Shown here: piece by piece, positions 19,397 to 27,962 of the stretch
Layout of the letters: every line of letters begins with the position of its first letter
Position numbering within the stretch: the stretch's first letter is position 1
Assembly (NCBI RefSeq): GCF_019204005.1
Contig: NZ_JAGSPA010000002.1
Span: forward strand, 620,001 to 684,000
Source: Pacificimonas pallii
GTDB taxonomy: Bacteria > Pseudomonadota > Alphaproteobacteria > Sphingomonadales > Sphingomonadaceae
Direction of reading: 5' to 3'
DNA length: 64,000 nt
Notes under the pieces: model-generated
Databases searched by the model: none
What the model saw: only the letters and a program-made list of their open reading frames with translations
What the model was told of the DNA's origin: nothing
Translations under genes and position numbers: made by a program

Positions 19397-20065
19397 TTAC
19401 GCGGGAAGATCCGGAAAATGCTTGGAAAGATATTCGTCCAGCGCTTCGACGACGAGCTTCTGGGCGCTCTTGTGCGCATAAGCGGTCGCCAGGCGAAGAC
19501 GAAGATGCCGTTTCTTGTCCAGACGCAGCGTGAAGGCTGATTTTGGCCCTGAACCCGCGGGTGCGCGTTGGACCACGCGTTTTGGCGCGTGGACAGGCTC
19601 CGGCACGATGAGCGGGTCGTCGGGCTCGCTCTCCCGTGCGAGCCGCGCGAGAAAGGCCGATTGTTCCGCCTCCTTTTCTTTCTCGGCGAGTTCGTCGGCG
19701 AGTTGCCGCTGCTGTTCAACGACACTGGGAACATGCTCGGCTTCTGGCTGATCTGCCGCGTCCTCCTGCGGATGGGCGGTATCGCGAATATGTGTCTCAG
19801 CATGCTCGGGCCGGGGGGCACCGACACTGGCAGGCTGCGCACCGGTGCCGTCGGCAGAGGGCAGGAGCGATTCACGCTGCTCGGGTGTGAGCATATCGGC
19901 GCCAATATCCTCGCCCATGTCATTCCAGCCGCAATCGTCGTCTGCGGCGGAATTATCACCATGATCGAAACGATAGGCCTGAGGGCGCATGGCGGGTTTT
20001 GCACCGCCTTTGCGCGCCAGCAGGCTACCCGATAAGGATCCGAAAGATGGTTGCGATGACGTCAT
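19397..20065 (-). CDS. ParA-associated protein with C-terminal ribbon-helix-helix-like domain
   Basis: The 222-residue protein has a long low-complexity acidic N-terminal part, a short predicted coiled coil rich in Glu and Lys (about 115-140, ADELAEKEKEAEQSAFL), and a C-terminal segment FTLRLDKKRHLRLRLATAY (about 176-218). That segment looks like a ribbon-helix-helix fold, as in small ParB-type or McdB-like partners. It lies 18 nt downstream of the ParA ATPase in the same direction, so it is probably the ATPase's cargo adaptor or DNA-binding partner. No family name can be given with confidence. Confidence 0.6.
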   Translation of the reverse strand: MTSSQPSFGSLSGSLLARKGGAKPAMRPQAYRFDHGDNSAADDDCGWNDMGEDIGADMLTPEQRESLLPSADGTGAQPASVGAPRPEHAETHIRDTAHPQEDAADQPEAEHVPSVVEQQRQLADELAEKEKEAEQSAFLARLARESEPDDPLIVPEPVHAPKRVVQRAPAGSGPKSAFTLRLDKKRHLRLRLATAYAHKSAQKLVVEALDEYLSKHFPDLPA

Positions 20066-20083
20066 CGTTTTCCCCTCGCCCCC

Positions 20084-20812
20084 TTAAATCGCTGTCTTGC
20101 GGCCGAAGCCGCCGGCTGCGCGCGAATGAATGGGCGCTGCGGCGCCGACCCCGGGCCGGCTGCCCGGTCCGTTGAAAATGGTCCTGCGGAAATTCCGTTC
20201 GAGGCGATCGGCAAGATATACCCAAAGTTCCTCTATTTCCTTCGCGGACCGGCCATTGGGGTCGACTTCCATCACCGTGCGGCCATCGATCATCGACGCT
20301 GCGTAGTCCGTTCGATGATGCAGGGTGACGGGGGCCAGCGTACCATGCTGTGAAAGGGCGACGGCGGCTTCATAGGTGATTTTGGCGCGCGGTGTTGCAG
20401 CGTTGATGACAAAGACCAGCGGTTTCCCCGCGCGATCGCAAAGATCGACCGTCGCGCCGGCGGCGCGAAGATCATGTGGGCTCGGACGGGTCGGGATGAC
20501 GACAAGCTCGGCTACGCTCAGAACGCTTTGAATGGCCACCGTGATCGCCGGCGGCGTATCGAGGACGGCAAGTTTGAAGCCCTGCTGGCGCAGCGCCTCA
20601 AGATCGGTCGCGAGACGTGCGACGGTCGTCTGCGCAAATGCAGGAGCGTCCGCCTCGCGCTCGTTCCACCAGTCCGCAAGAGAGCCTTGGGGATCGATGT
20701 CTATGAGGACGACAGGACCGGCCCCGGCCCGTTCCGCCTGTACCGCCATGTGGCCCGAAAGGGTCGTTTTGCCCGACCCGCCCTTTTGAGAGGCAATTGC
20801 CAACACCCGCAT
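20084..20812 (-). CDS. Orphan ParA-family ATPase
   Basis: The 242-residue protein has the deviant Walker A KGGSGKTT at residues 10-17, then VVLIDIDPQGSLADWW and LAVLDTPPA, the marks of ParA/MinD-type ATPases that form gradients on the nucleoid. It is not next to parB or a parS-like site, so it is not the chromosome segregation ParA. Relatives of this size position protein clusters such as chemoreceptor arrays or carboxysomes. Its downstream partner is an RHH-like protein, and two SPOR proteins flank the pair. The C-terminal 25 residues are Gly/Ala-rich and look disordered. Confidence 0.85.
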   Translation of the reverse strand: MRVLAIASQKGGSGKTTLSGHMAVQAERAGAGPVVLIDIDPQGSLADWWNEREADAPAFAQTTVARLATDLEALRQQGFKLAVLDTPPAITVAIQSVLSVAELVVIPTRPSPHDLRAAGATVDLCDRAGKPLVFVINAATPRAKITYEAAVALSQHGTLAPVTLHHRTDYAASMIDGRTVMEVDPNGRSAKEIEELWVYLADRLERNFRRTIFNGPGSRPGVGAAAPIHSRAAGGFGRKTAI

Positions 20813-21060
20813 GAAGACGACCCCAATTCCAATATCAAAACGTCAATGAAATCTCCCTTGCGCTCCCTCCACCTAAAATTCCGTAAAGGTACGGTTCACT
20901 CCTTTTATAGAAGATGGCAGATACGCGCTTTCGAACCTTGTTTCGGGAGGAATTTTCCTCTTGAAGCCTACCTTGTGGCGAGGGGCATGACCACAGCTGC
21001 AACGTAAACCGTGTATTAGGCATCGAAAGATAGACGAGCAGAGATTTCGACTGGGGTATT
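20813..21060. other. Divergent intergenic region between parA-like and Sel1/SPOR genes
   Basis: This 248-nt gap should hold promoters for both divergent units. I see an inverted repeat GAGGAATTTTCCTC at 20947-20960 (6-bp arms, 2-nt centre) that may be an operator, but no confident -35/-10 pair, no SOS box and no coding frame. Confidence 0.3.
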
Positions 21061-22077
21061 ATGAAAACTGGCCTGCTTCTTCGCGCTGCAAGTCTGATGC
21101 TGTTTGCGTTTCTGCTTGGCGGCGTCCCCGCCACAGCATCCGTCGCGGATGGCGTCGAGAAATGGAAAGCGGGGGCGTATAAGGAAGCGGTCATGTTGTG
21201 GCTGCCTCCGGCGGCGCGCGGCGATGCGCACGCATTGTTCAACCTCGGCCTTGCCGCGCGGCAAGGGCGGGGTCTTCCCAAGGATCTCGACCGGGCGGAG
21301 GATTTCTTTCGCCGCGCCGCACTCAAAGGTCACAATCCCGCCCGTACCTATCTCGGGATATTCCTCGCGCGGCGCGGTGAGGAGAAGGAAGCGGTCGAAT
21401 TGTGGCAGCTGGCGGCGCGGTCCGGTGATCCGCACGCGCGCTACATGCTTGGCATTCGGCTGTTCAACGGTGACAGCGTCGCGCGGGATTGGCCGCGTGC
21501 CTACGCTTATATGCTGATTGCCCGCAATGCGGGTCTGCGGCAGGCAACAAGGGCGCTCGTGAAAATGAATGCGAACATGCCGGCCGCCGATCGCGAAAAG
21601 GGCCGGGCGCTGGCGAATGAACTGATGGGCTTCGGCAACGCTGCGGATGGTGTGACGGTCGACGAAGCCGTCTCGGACCCAGCCGCGCCGCCAGCAGAGC
21701 GCGCCGCCGCCATTCTGCGCGCAGAGGCGGACGTCGACGGCACGCTGCCAAGAACAGCCCCCGCCAACGCACCCGAACTGGCAGAGCCCCTTCCCGTTCG
21801 CGCCGCCGCGATGCCGCAAGCCGCGACATCGTCAGACGTCAGCGGCTTTCGCGTCCAGCTTGGCGCCTATGGCCGTGAAAGCGTCGCGCGTGAAGGCTGG
21901 GCGGCCATCAGCGCCGCGCACCCCGACATTCTGGGCGGCATTTCGCCTGTTTTTGCGCAATTCGAGGGCGGCGTTCGCCTGCAAGTGGGCGCATTCGAGG
22001 ACCGCGGCCCGGCGCGGGATCTGTGCCTCCGTCTCGAGCAGGCCGGCCGGGCGTGTTTCGTGACCACCGCGAATTAA
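21061..22077 (+). CDS. Sel1-repeat and SPOR domain periplasmic protein
   Basis: The 338-residue product has a signal peptide (MKTGLLLRAASLMLFAFLL, cleaved near ATASV). Sel1-type TPR repeats follow (about 33-150, HALFNLGLAARQGRGLPKDL and HARYMLGIRLFNGDSVARDW), then a linker and a C-terminal SPOR domain (about 258-336, FRVQLGAYGRESVAREGW). It should act in the periplasm, probably recruited to septal peptidoglycan. It is divergent from the ParA/RHH/SPOR group. The Sel1 plus SPOR pattern resembles scaffold proteins of the cell envelope. Confidence 0.8.
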   Translation: MKTGLLLRAASLMLFAFLLGGVPATASVADGVEKWKAGAYKEAVMLWLPPAARGDAHALFNLGLAARQGRGLPKDLDRAEDFFRRAALKGHNPARTYLGIFLARRGEEKEAVELWQLAARSGDPHARYMLGIRLFNGDSVARDWPRAYAYMLIARNAGLRQATRALVKMNANMPAADREKGRALANELMGFGNAADGVTVDEAVSDPAAPPAERAAAILRAEADVDGTLPRTAPANAPELAEPLPVRAAAMPQAATSSDVSGFRVQLGAYGRESVAREGWAAISAAHPDILGGISPVFAQFEGGVRLQVGAFEDRGPARDLCLRLEQAGRACFVTTAN

Positions 22078-22137
22078 CCGAATATTGGCGGTCACGCCGC
22101 TAATCCGTCCCCCGCACGCTCGGGTGCGACCGGAAGG

Positions 22138-22467
22138 ATGTCGATCATCATGGGCAAACTCGCCTCGCTGGACCGCAACCGGGCCTCTGTGAAACTGTGC
22201 ATCCTCACTTGCACCGAAGGTCAATGGCCGGGCCGCCTGGCCGAGCTGTCGGCGCGCAGCGCCCTCGTCGAAACCACCGGCCGCCCCGCCCTTGGCGCGA
22301 CCGTCGCACTTGTCCATCCGGACGTGGGCGGGATCGTCGGCACGGTATCGCGTCACGGCCTTGACGGCATCGCGATCGAGTTCACGATAAGCGCTGAAAC
22401 AAGTGCCTTCGCGCTTGCCGTGACGGCGCAGAACATGACCAAACCCGCCGCGCGCACCGCGCGTTAA
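22138..22467 (+). CDS. Small PilZ-like domain protein
   Basis: This 109-residue product has a weak PilZ pattern: an Arg-rich start (DRNRASVKL), then LAELSARSALVET in place of the usual D-x-S-x-x-G, and GIVGTVSRHGLDGIAIEF in the final strand. PilZ domains bind cyclic di-GMP, but the degenerate RxxxR and DxSxxG motifs suggest binding may be lost. A GGAAGG lies directly before the first ATG. An ATG 12 nt later (22150) has better spacing and could be the real start. Its 3' end touches the convergent serB stop. Confidence 0.5.
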   Translation: MSIIMGKLASLDRNRASVKLCILTCTEGQWPGRLAELSARSALVETTGRPALGATVALVHPDVGGIVGTVSRHGLDGIAIEFTISAETSAFALAVTAQNMTKPAARTAR

Positions 22468-23333
22468 TTCCCGCTGCTATCGGCAGCGCGGTCTGGCAGG
22501 TTCAGGCCGATCCTTACGGCGTCCAACGTGCCGTTCCGGACATGAATGTCGGCGGCCCGATTGAGCGCGGCCTTCGCATGATATGCAATGCCCGTTCCGG
22601 CCGCCGCCACCATCAGCAGGTCGTTCGCGCCGTCGCCGATCGCCGCGGCTGCATCCAGAGGGATTTGGAGCCGGGCACACTCCTCCCGCAGCACCGCTTC
22701 CTTTGTGGCGGCGCTGACCATTTCGCCTTCCACCCTGCCGGTAAGTCGCCCCCCTTCGACCTGAAGGTGATTGGCAACGACCCGGTCAAACCCAAGCGCC
22801 TTCCCCACCGGCAAGGCAAATGCGGTAAAACCACCTGAGACCAGCACGGTGCGGGCTCCCGCGGCCTTCAGGCCGCCGACCAACGCGCGGGCACCTGGGG
22901 TGTGCGTGACGCGGGCATTGAGACAGTCCTCGATCGCACCTTCTTTCAGGCCGGCGAGCTGCGCCACGCGCTCATGCAGGGCCTCGGTGAAATCAAGCTC
23001 GCCGCGCATGGCCGCTTCGGTGACGGCTGCGACTTCGGCCTTGCGTCCTGCATAGTCGGCGAGTTCGTCGATACACTCCACGGTGATCATGGTGGAATCC
23101 ATATCGGCGACAAAGAGGCGCGGCATCGCAGCGCTATGGCGGACAAAGATATCTACATGGGGAAGTTCACTTTCCAACCTGTCTCGCAGGCCGGGGAGCC
23201 GCGCTTTTGGCACGTGAACGTCCAGCGCCCGGCCACCTTCGCGCGTCCGCCCGTCGGCGGCGCAGGTTTCGCTGGCGTGGGCTATGTCAGCGCGCGATAA
23301 CGGCGTCATGCCGACAAGCGTGACGATGGACAT
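22464..23333 (-). CDS. serB: Phosphoserine phosphatase SerB
   Basis: SerB removes phosphate from phosphoserine in the last step of serine synthesis. I start it at the ATG at 23333 because GGAGGT lies 4 nt upstream, giving 289 residues. The HAD-family core has the nucleophile motif DMDSTMI, then VSGGFT and the metal-binding GDGANDLLM. The N-terminal part (about residues 1-75) is the ACT-like extension of proteobacterial SerB. The start region overlaps that of miaA on the other strand: the two ATGs share a CATG at 23331-23334. Each promoter must therefore lie inside the other gene. Confidence 0.93.
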   Translation of the reverse strand: MSIVTLVGMTPLSRADIAHASETCAADGRTREGGRALDVHVPKARLPGLRDRLESELPHVDIFVRHSAAMPRLFVADMDSTMITVECIDELADYAGRKAEVAAVTEAAMRGELDFTEALHERVAQLAGLKEGAIEDCLNARVTHTPGARALVGGLKAAGARTVLVSGGFTAFALPVGKALGFDRVVANHLQVEGGRLTGRVEGEMVSAATKEAVLREECARLQIPLDAAAAIGDGANDLLMVAAAGTGIAYHAKAALNRAADIHVRNGTLDAVRIGLNLPDRAADSSGN

Positions 23334-24213
23334 GACTACCTCCGCGAAGAAAACCGTCGCGGTCATCGCAGGCCCTACGGCCAGCGGCAAGTCCGCTTAT
23401 GCGTTGGCGATGGCGAAAGCGCGAAATGGCGTGATCATCAACGCCGATGCTTCACAGCTATACGCGGACTTGCAGATATTGAGCGCGCGCCCCGATGCCT
23501 ATGAGCTGGAGCAGGCTGAACACCGGCTCTACGGCGTCCGTGACGGTGCACTGCCCTGCTCGGCAGCGCAGTGGGCGGAAATGGCGCGTGCCGAAATCGG
23601 CCCCGCCCATGACGCCGGGAAGCTACCGATCCTGGTGGGCGGGACGGGCATGTATCTGAATGTTCTGATGAACGGCATCGCGCCCGTGCCGGATATTGAC
23701 GACGGAATCCGGGCCGAGGTGAGATCGCTTTCCACCGCCGAGCTGGCCGCGGCGCTGGCGGCTGAGGATGCCGGGATGGCCGGGCGGCTGCGGCCCAGCG
23801 ATACGCAGCGCATGGCGCGGGCGCTGGAGGTCGTCAGGAGTACGGGCAAATCGCTGGCGGCGTGGCAGCGGGAAATGGAGGGCGGTATTGGCGGTGAGGT
23901 CGATACCGAAGTGTACATCATAGACCTGCCCCGTGAGACGCTCTACGCCCGCTGTGACGCCCGTTTGGGGCATATGCTGGGCGCGGGCGGCCTGGAGGAG
24001 GTCAGCGCCCTCAAGGCGCGCCAGCTTGACCCTGCCCTCCCCGTCATGAAAGCGATTGGCGTGCCGCCTTTGATCGCGTTCCTGTCCGGCCGAATCAATC
24101 TGGAAGACGCGGCCGCGCAGGCCCGGCAGGATACGCGGCGCTACGCCAAGCGGCAGCGGACCTGGTTCCGGACGCAGGGTCCGAAACTAGGCCGACTGAT
24201 GGCTATTTCTTAG
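23326..24213 (+). CDS. miaA: tRNA dimethylallyltransferase MiaA
   Basis: MiaA adds a dimethylallyl group to A37 of tRNAs that read codons starting with U. The P-loop [10 protein letters not shown] comes near the N-terminus, followed by [18 protein letters not shown] and [13 protein letters not shown], and later [10 protein letters not shown] near the C-terminus, all typical. Start choice is uncertain: ATGs at 23308, 23326 and 23332 are in frame and none has a clear ribosome binding site. With 23326 the length is 295 residues, normal for the family. The 3' end overlaps clpP by 11 nt in convergent orientation. Confidence 0.94.
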   Translation: MDMTTSAKKTVAVIAGPTASGKSAYALAMAKARNGVIINADASQLYADLQILSARPDAYELEQAEHRLYGVRDGALPCSAAQWAEMARAEIGPAHDAGKLPILVGGTGMYLNVLMNGIAPVPDIDDGIRAEVRSLSTAELAAALAAEDAGMAGRLRPSDTQRMARALEVVRSTGKSLAAWQREMEGGIGGEVDTEVYIIDLPRETLYARCDARLGHMLGAGGLEEVSALKARQLDPALPVMKAIGVPPLIAFLSGRINLEDAAAQARQDTRRYAKRQRTWFRTQGPKLGRLMAIS

Positions 24214-24832
24214 CCGCGTCGTCGTCCGCCGGGACAGGGCGCTTGTTCATGACCTCGTCGACAATGCCGAAATCCTTGGATTCGTCGGCCGACATGAACT
24301 TGTCGCGCTCAACGGCATTTTCGATGATGTCGATGTCCTTGCCAGTGTATTTCGCCATCAGCTCGTTCATCCTGTGCCGGATACGCAGGATTTCCTTGGC
24401 CTGAATCTCGATGTCCGTTGCCTGACCCTGTGCACCGCCAGATGGCTGGTGAATCATGATGCGCGCATTGGTCAGGGCAACGCGCATGCCAGGCTCGCCC
24501 GCGGCAAGCAGGAACGCCCCCATGGACGCCGCCTGCCCCATGCAGACCGTGCCGACGCGGGGCCGGATATACTGCATGGTATCGTGGATCGCCATGCCCG
24601 CCGTAACGACACCGCCCGGCGAGTTGATGTACATGTAGATGTCTTTCTTGGGGTTTTCACTCTCAAGATAAAGCAGCTGCGCGGTGATCAGCGTTGCCAT
24701 ATGGTCTTCGACCTGGCCGGTTACGAACACGATCCGCTCACGCAGAAGTCGGGAATAAATATCGAACGAACGCTCGCCCCGGTTGGACTGTTCGATGACG
24801 ATGGGAACGAGGGCGCTGAGCGGATCTTGCAT
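24203..24832 (-). CDS. clpP: ATP-dependent Clp protease proteolytic subunit
   Basis: ClpP is the serine peptidase chamber that works with ClpX or ClpA. Starting at the ATG at 24832 ([15 protein letters not shown]) gives 209 residues, the usual size. Catalytic residues are visible: Ser in [14 protein letters not shown], His in IMIHQPSGG, and Asp in the [12 protein letters not shown] region. It lies downstream of tig in the same direction. The clpX gene that usually follows in alphaproteobacteria is absent here; the convergent miaA occupies its place. Confidence 0.96.
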   Translation of the reverse strand: MQDPLSALVPIVIEQSNRGERSFDIYSRLLRERIVFVTGQVEDHMATLITAQLLYLESENPKKDIYMYINSPGGVVTAGMAIHDTMQYIRPRVGTVCMGQAASMGAFLLAAGEPGMRVALTNARIMIHQPSGGAQGQATDIEIQAKEILRIRHRMNELMAKYTGKDIDIIENAVERDKFMSADESKDFGIVDEVMNKRPVPADDDAAKK

Positions 24833-24952
24833 AAAGTTTCGGCTTTCTGGCTGGCTTGTTTGGAACAAGGTCGGGGGCATCAGCATCCAAGTCAAGTGGG
24901 CGCGTGGCCGGGCGGAGTTTTCATGCCCGGCAGCGGCGGCCTGGAAACGAAA

Positions 24953-24986
24953 AGGGCCACGGCCGGGAAACGTCCAGCCATGGCCC
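24953..24986 (-). terminator. Rho-independent terminator after trigger factor gene
   Basis: On the minus strand the arms AGGGCCA and TGGCCCT pair around a GC-rich loop and are followed by TTTTCGTTT. It lies 20 nt past the tig stop and ahead of clpP, so clpP is likely transcribed partly from its own promoter. Confidence 0.65.
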
Positions 24987-25006
24987 TCTCCTGTATTGAC
25001 GCGCGC

Positions 25007-25280
25007 CTACTTTTTCTTTGCAGCGGGCTTTTTGGGAGCCGCTTTCTTGGCAGGGGCTTTCTTCGCGGCGGGTTTCGCTGCGGCTTTGGCAGGCGCTTTC
25101 TTGGCTGGTGCCTTTTTCGCGGCAGGCTTCGCCGCAGCGGGTTTCGCTTCAGCCTTCTTTGCCGGTGCTGTCTTCGCCGGTGTCTTCTTTGCCGGTTCCT
25201 TCTTTGCCGGTGCCTTCTTTGCCGGTGCTTTCTTCGCCGGTGCCTCTTTTTCATCCGCCGACGTCTTGGCTACCGGCGTC
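25007..25280 (-). repeat. Low-complexity PAKK/AKK-coding repeat in tig
   Basis: The 3' end of tig consists of imperfect 12-nt and 15-nt repeats that encode PAKKA and AAKPA units. The plus-strand repeated words are GCCGGTGC and TTCTTTGCC. Slippage here would change tail length in whole codons. Confidence 0.8.
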
Positions 25281-26656
25281 TTCGCGGCGGCCTTTTTCTT
25301 GGCGGGTGCCTTCTTCTCGGGCTCCGGCGTCTCGTCCTCATCCTCGATCGCGGCGGTCAGCTCTTCACGTGTCACCTTGCGCTCGGTGATCTCCGCATTT
25401 TCGAGCATCAGGTCGACAACCTTGTCTTCGAACAGCGGCGCGCGCAGCTGGGCAGCGGCCATCTGGTTCTCGCGGAAATATTTCACGACCTCTTCCTGCT
25501 GGCCCTGATATTTCTGCGCCTCCTGGAAGATCAGCTGGTTCATCTCCTGCTGCGACACCTGAACGCCCTGCTTCTGACCAATCTCGCTTAGCAACAGGCC
25601 AAGGCGAACGCGGCGTTCCGCAATGCGGCGATAGTCATCCTTTTCAGCCTCAAGCTCCTTCATCGCCGCGTCCTTGTCGTCGGCGTTTGACGCTTCCTGC
25701 TCCAGCTGCTGCCAGATCTGGTTGAATTCAGCCTCCACCATACCCACCGGCACCGCGAAATCGTAACGCGCCGCCAGCGTGTCGAGCAGCTTCCGCTTCA
25801 TGTGGGTGCGCGTAAGATTCTCAAGTTCCTGGTTCATCTGGCCGCCGAGCAGCTCTTTCAGCTGATCGAGGCTTTCAAGACCCAGATTTGTCGCCATCTC
25901 GTCATCGACCTTCGCGGTCTTCGGCTTGCGGACTTCGTTCACTGTCACGGCGAACTCAGCCTTCTTTCCCTTTAGATAGGCGACATTATAGTCGTCAGGG
26001 AACGTGACCTTGACCGTCTTCTGATCGTTCGCCTTCACACCGACGAGCTGATCCTCAAAGCCTGGGATCAGACGGCCGGTGCCGAGTTCGACATCCATGC
26101 CTTCACCGGTACCGCCCTCGAACGGCTCACCGTCGACCGTGCCGACGAAATCCATGGCAACAACGTCGCCCATGGCAGCCTTGTAGGATTTGGCGGCGGG
26201 TTCGAAGCTCTTCTGCTGCTCCGCGAAACGCTCCAGCGCTTCGGTCATTTCAGCCTCGCCGGCTTCCACGACAAGCTTCTCAAGCTCGATATCGTCAATC
26301 GCACCAAGTTCGATCTGCGGCAGGATTTCCAGTTCCATGCCGAATTCGACATCGCTGCCCTGTTCACCCGATTTCAGGTCAACGCTGGGCTGACCTGCGG
26401 GGCGCAGTTCCTTTTCGGACATGACCTTCTGCACGCCCTCCTGAACCGCGTTCTGCAGCGCTTCACCGTAAAGCGCGTCGCCGTGCATCTTGCGGACCAG
26501 GTTCGCGGGCACCTTTCCGGGGCGGAAACCGGGCATGCGAATTGTCTTTGAAACCTGGGTTAGCTGCGCATCGACGCGATCATCCATATCCTTGGACGGG
26601 ATCGTAACGGTATAGGCGCGGGCGAGGCCCTCATTCTTGGTTTCTTCGATGCGCAT
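25007..26656 (-). CDS. tig: Trigger factor (ribosome-associated chaperone) with long basic tail
   Basis: Trigger factor binds near the ribosomal exit tunnel and shields nascent chains. The 549-residue protein has the ribosome-binding domain with the signature-like GFRPGKVPANLVRK (about 43-56), an FKBP-type isomerase domain (about 160-240, DVVAMDFVGTVDGEPFEGG) and the helical chaperone domain. It is about 110 residues longer than usual because of a C-terminal tail (about 438-549) made of AKK, PAKK and AAAK repeats, strongly basic and probably disordered. The tail is encoded by repetitive DNA at 25007-25340. The gene follows tRNA-Leu and precedes clpP. Confidence 0.95.
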   Translation of the reverse strand: MRIEETKNEGLARAYTVTIPSKDMDDRVDAQLTQVSKTIRMPGFRPGKVPANLVRKMHGDALYGEALQNAVQEGVQKVMSEKELRPAGQPSVDLKSGEQGSDVEFGMELEILPQIELGAIDDIELEKLVVEAGEAEMTEALERFAEQQKSFEPAAKSYKAAMGDVVAMDFVGTVDGEPFEGGTGEGMDVELGTGRLIPGFEDQLVGVKANDQKTVKVTFPDDYNVAYLKGKKAEFAVTVNEVRKPKTAKVDDEMATNLGLESLDQLKELLGGQMNQELENLTRTHMKRKLLDTLAARYDFAVPVGMVEAEFNQIWQQLEQEASNADDKDAAMKELEAEKDDYRRIAERRVRLGLLLSEIGQKQGVQVSQQEMNQLIFQEAQKYQGQQEEVVKYFRENQMAAAQLRAPLFEDKVVDLMLENAEITERKVTREELTAAIEDEDETPEPEKKAPAKKKAAAKTPVAKTSADEKEAPAKKAPAKKAPAKKEPAKKTPAKTAPAKKAEAKPAAAKPAAKKAPAKKAPAKAAAKPAAKKAPAKKAAPKKPAAKKK

Positions 26657-26708
26657 GAGATTGATCGGCTTTCTGTAATCTTGTCAGTGTGCTGCGAGGA
26701 GCTTTTTT

Positions 26709-26793
26709 TGGTGCGGACGAAGGGACTCGAACCCCCACATCTTTCGATACTTGGACCTAAACCAAGCGCGTCTACCAATTCCGCCACGTCCGC
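26709..26793 (-). tRNA. tRNA-Leu (anticodon UAG)
   Basis: On the minus strand the acceptor arms GCGGACG and CGTCCGC pair perfectly, with discriminator A and an encoded CCA. The anticodon stem CTTGG/CCAAG holds the loop TTTAGGT, giving anticodon UAG for leucine CUA (and other CUN) codons. The long variable arm typical of class II leucine tRNAs is present, and the T loop is TTCGAGT. It sits 52 nt upstream of tig in the same direction. Confidence 0.96.
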
Positions 26794-27127
26794 AAAGGTT
26801 TTGAAGGGCGCGACATAGGCGAGAGCGCGCAGAAGGGCAAGGCGAAGCGCGCCGGTGCGGCGGCCCCGGGAGATGAAGTTGGCGAAGGTGCCACGGAAAG
26901 GCGACATCTGAAGTGTCCCCCCGCCCAATCCCAGACCGACGACATCGCAATCGCGCTGCCGCGTGCGATGACACCCGATTTGCGGCGCGTAGGAAAATCA
27001 CCCGCCGCGGCGGCGTGGCCGCCTGTGCGCGCCGTCCATCTGAAAGTTGCCGGGGGGTCAGGCCGAAGGTTGTGCCGGTCGCGGTCAGGTTCATTCCCTC
27101 GCGGGCGAAGTTGCCACCATCAGATGG
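26794..27127. other. Intergenic region without recognised gene, tRNA-Leu to tlyA
   Basis: This 334-nt stretch lies between the tlyA stop and the tRNA 5' end. Open frames cross it on both strands but none has recognisable homology, a ribosome binding site or coding character. It presumably holds the tRNA-Leu promoter. I see no clear terminator hairpin or repeat. Confidence 0.5.
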
Positions 27128-27877
27128 TCAGGGCGCGCAGGCACCGATCAGGAATTCGACATTGCCGGCCGGGCCGGTGATCGGGCTTCGCGTGATCCCG
27201 AGCACCCGCCATTTCGCAATGTCCGTAAGCCAGGCTTCCACCTCTGCACAAACGCGCGCGTGGACCGCCGCGCTGCGGACGACGCCGCCCTTTTCGACAT
27301 CGCCGGGCCCCGCCTCGAACTGGGGCTTGATAAGCGCCACGAGCACAGCACCCGGCGCGGCGAATGTCAGGGGTGTTTCCAATACCTTGGCAAGGCCAAT
27401 GAAGCTGGCATCGCAAACGATGAGACCGACCGGTTCGGGGATATGTTCAGACGTCAGATGCCGGGCATTCGTTTGTTCGTGAACGATAACGCGCTCATCC
27501 TGGCGCAATTTCCATGCGAGCTGGTTGGTGCCGGAATCCACCGCATAGACACGTTCCGCGCCGCGCGAGAGCAGGACGTCGGTAAACCCGCCCGTGGAGC
27601 TGCCCACGTCGAGCGCGACCTGACCCGATGGGTCGAAAGTGAAATGGTCGAGCCCATGCGCGAGTTTCAGCCCGCCGCGCGAAACCCACGGATGATCCTT
27701 GCCGCGTACTTCAAGCGGGGCGTCGATTGCCAGCGTATCGCCCGCCTTCGCAATTTTTCGCTCGTTCGAAAACACCAGTCCGGCCATGATAAGCGCCTGC
27801 GCGCGCGACCGGCTCTCCGCCAGCCCGCGTTCGGTGAGGAGGAGGTCGGCGCGGCACGTTTTCATGGCATCAGCCAT
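27128..27877 (-). CDS. tlyA: TlyA-family rRNA methyltransferase / hemolysin-like protein
   Basis: TlyA proteins are 2'-O-methyltransferases of ribosomal RNA. The product has an N-terminal S4 RNA-binding domain (CRADLLLTERGLAESRSRAQ) and an FtsJ-type Rossmann methyltransferase domain with HPWVSRGGLKL, the SAM motif LDVGSSTGGFTDVLL and LIKPQFE. The open frame extends far upstream through the PEP-CTERM terminator region, but homology begins only here. ATGs at 27877 and 27865 are both possible, and neither has a clear ribosome binding site. The length of about 249 residues fits the family. Confidence 0.88.
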   Translation of the reverse strand: MADAMKTCRADLLLTERGLAESRSRAQALIMAGLVFSNERKIAKAGDTLAIDAPLEVRGKDHPWVSRGGLKLAHGLDHFTFDPSGQVALDVGSSTGGFTDVLLSRGAERVYAVDSGTNQLAWKLRQDERVIVHEQTNARHLTSEHIPEPVGLIVCDASFIGLAKVLETPLTFAAPGAVLVALIKPQFEAGPGDVEKGGVVRSAAVHARVCAEVEAWLTDIAKWRVLGITRSPITGPAGNVEFLIGACAP

Positions 27878-27900
27878 AGCGGTTGGAACACGCAAATAGA

Positions 27901-27940
27901 AGAAGGGGCACGGCACCTTTTCAAGTGCCGCGCCCCTTCT
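27901..27940 (-). terminator. Rho-independent terminator of the PEP-CTERM gene
   Basis: A 16-bp stem with one mismatch (arms AGAAGGGGCGCGGCAC and GTGCCGTGCCCCTTCT on the minus strand), an 8-nt loop and a following TCTATTTG lie 22 nt after the PEP-CTERM stop. It separates that gene from tlyA. Confidence 0.8.
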
Positions 27941-27962
27941 GTCATCTTTGTCCGCCGCCGCG

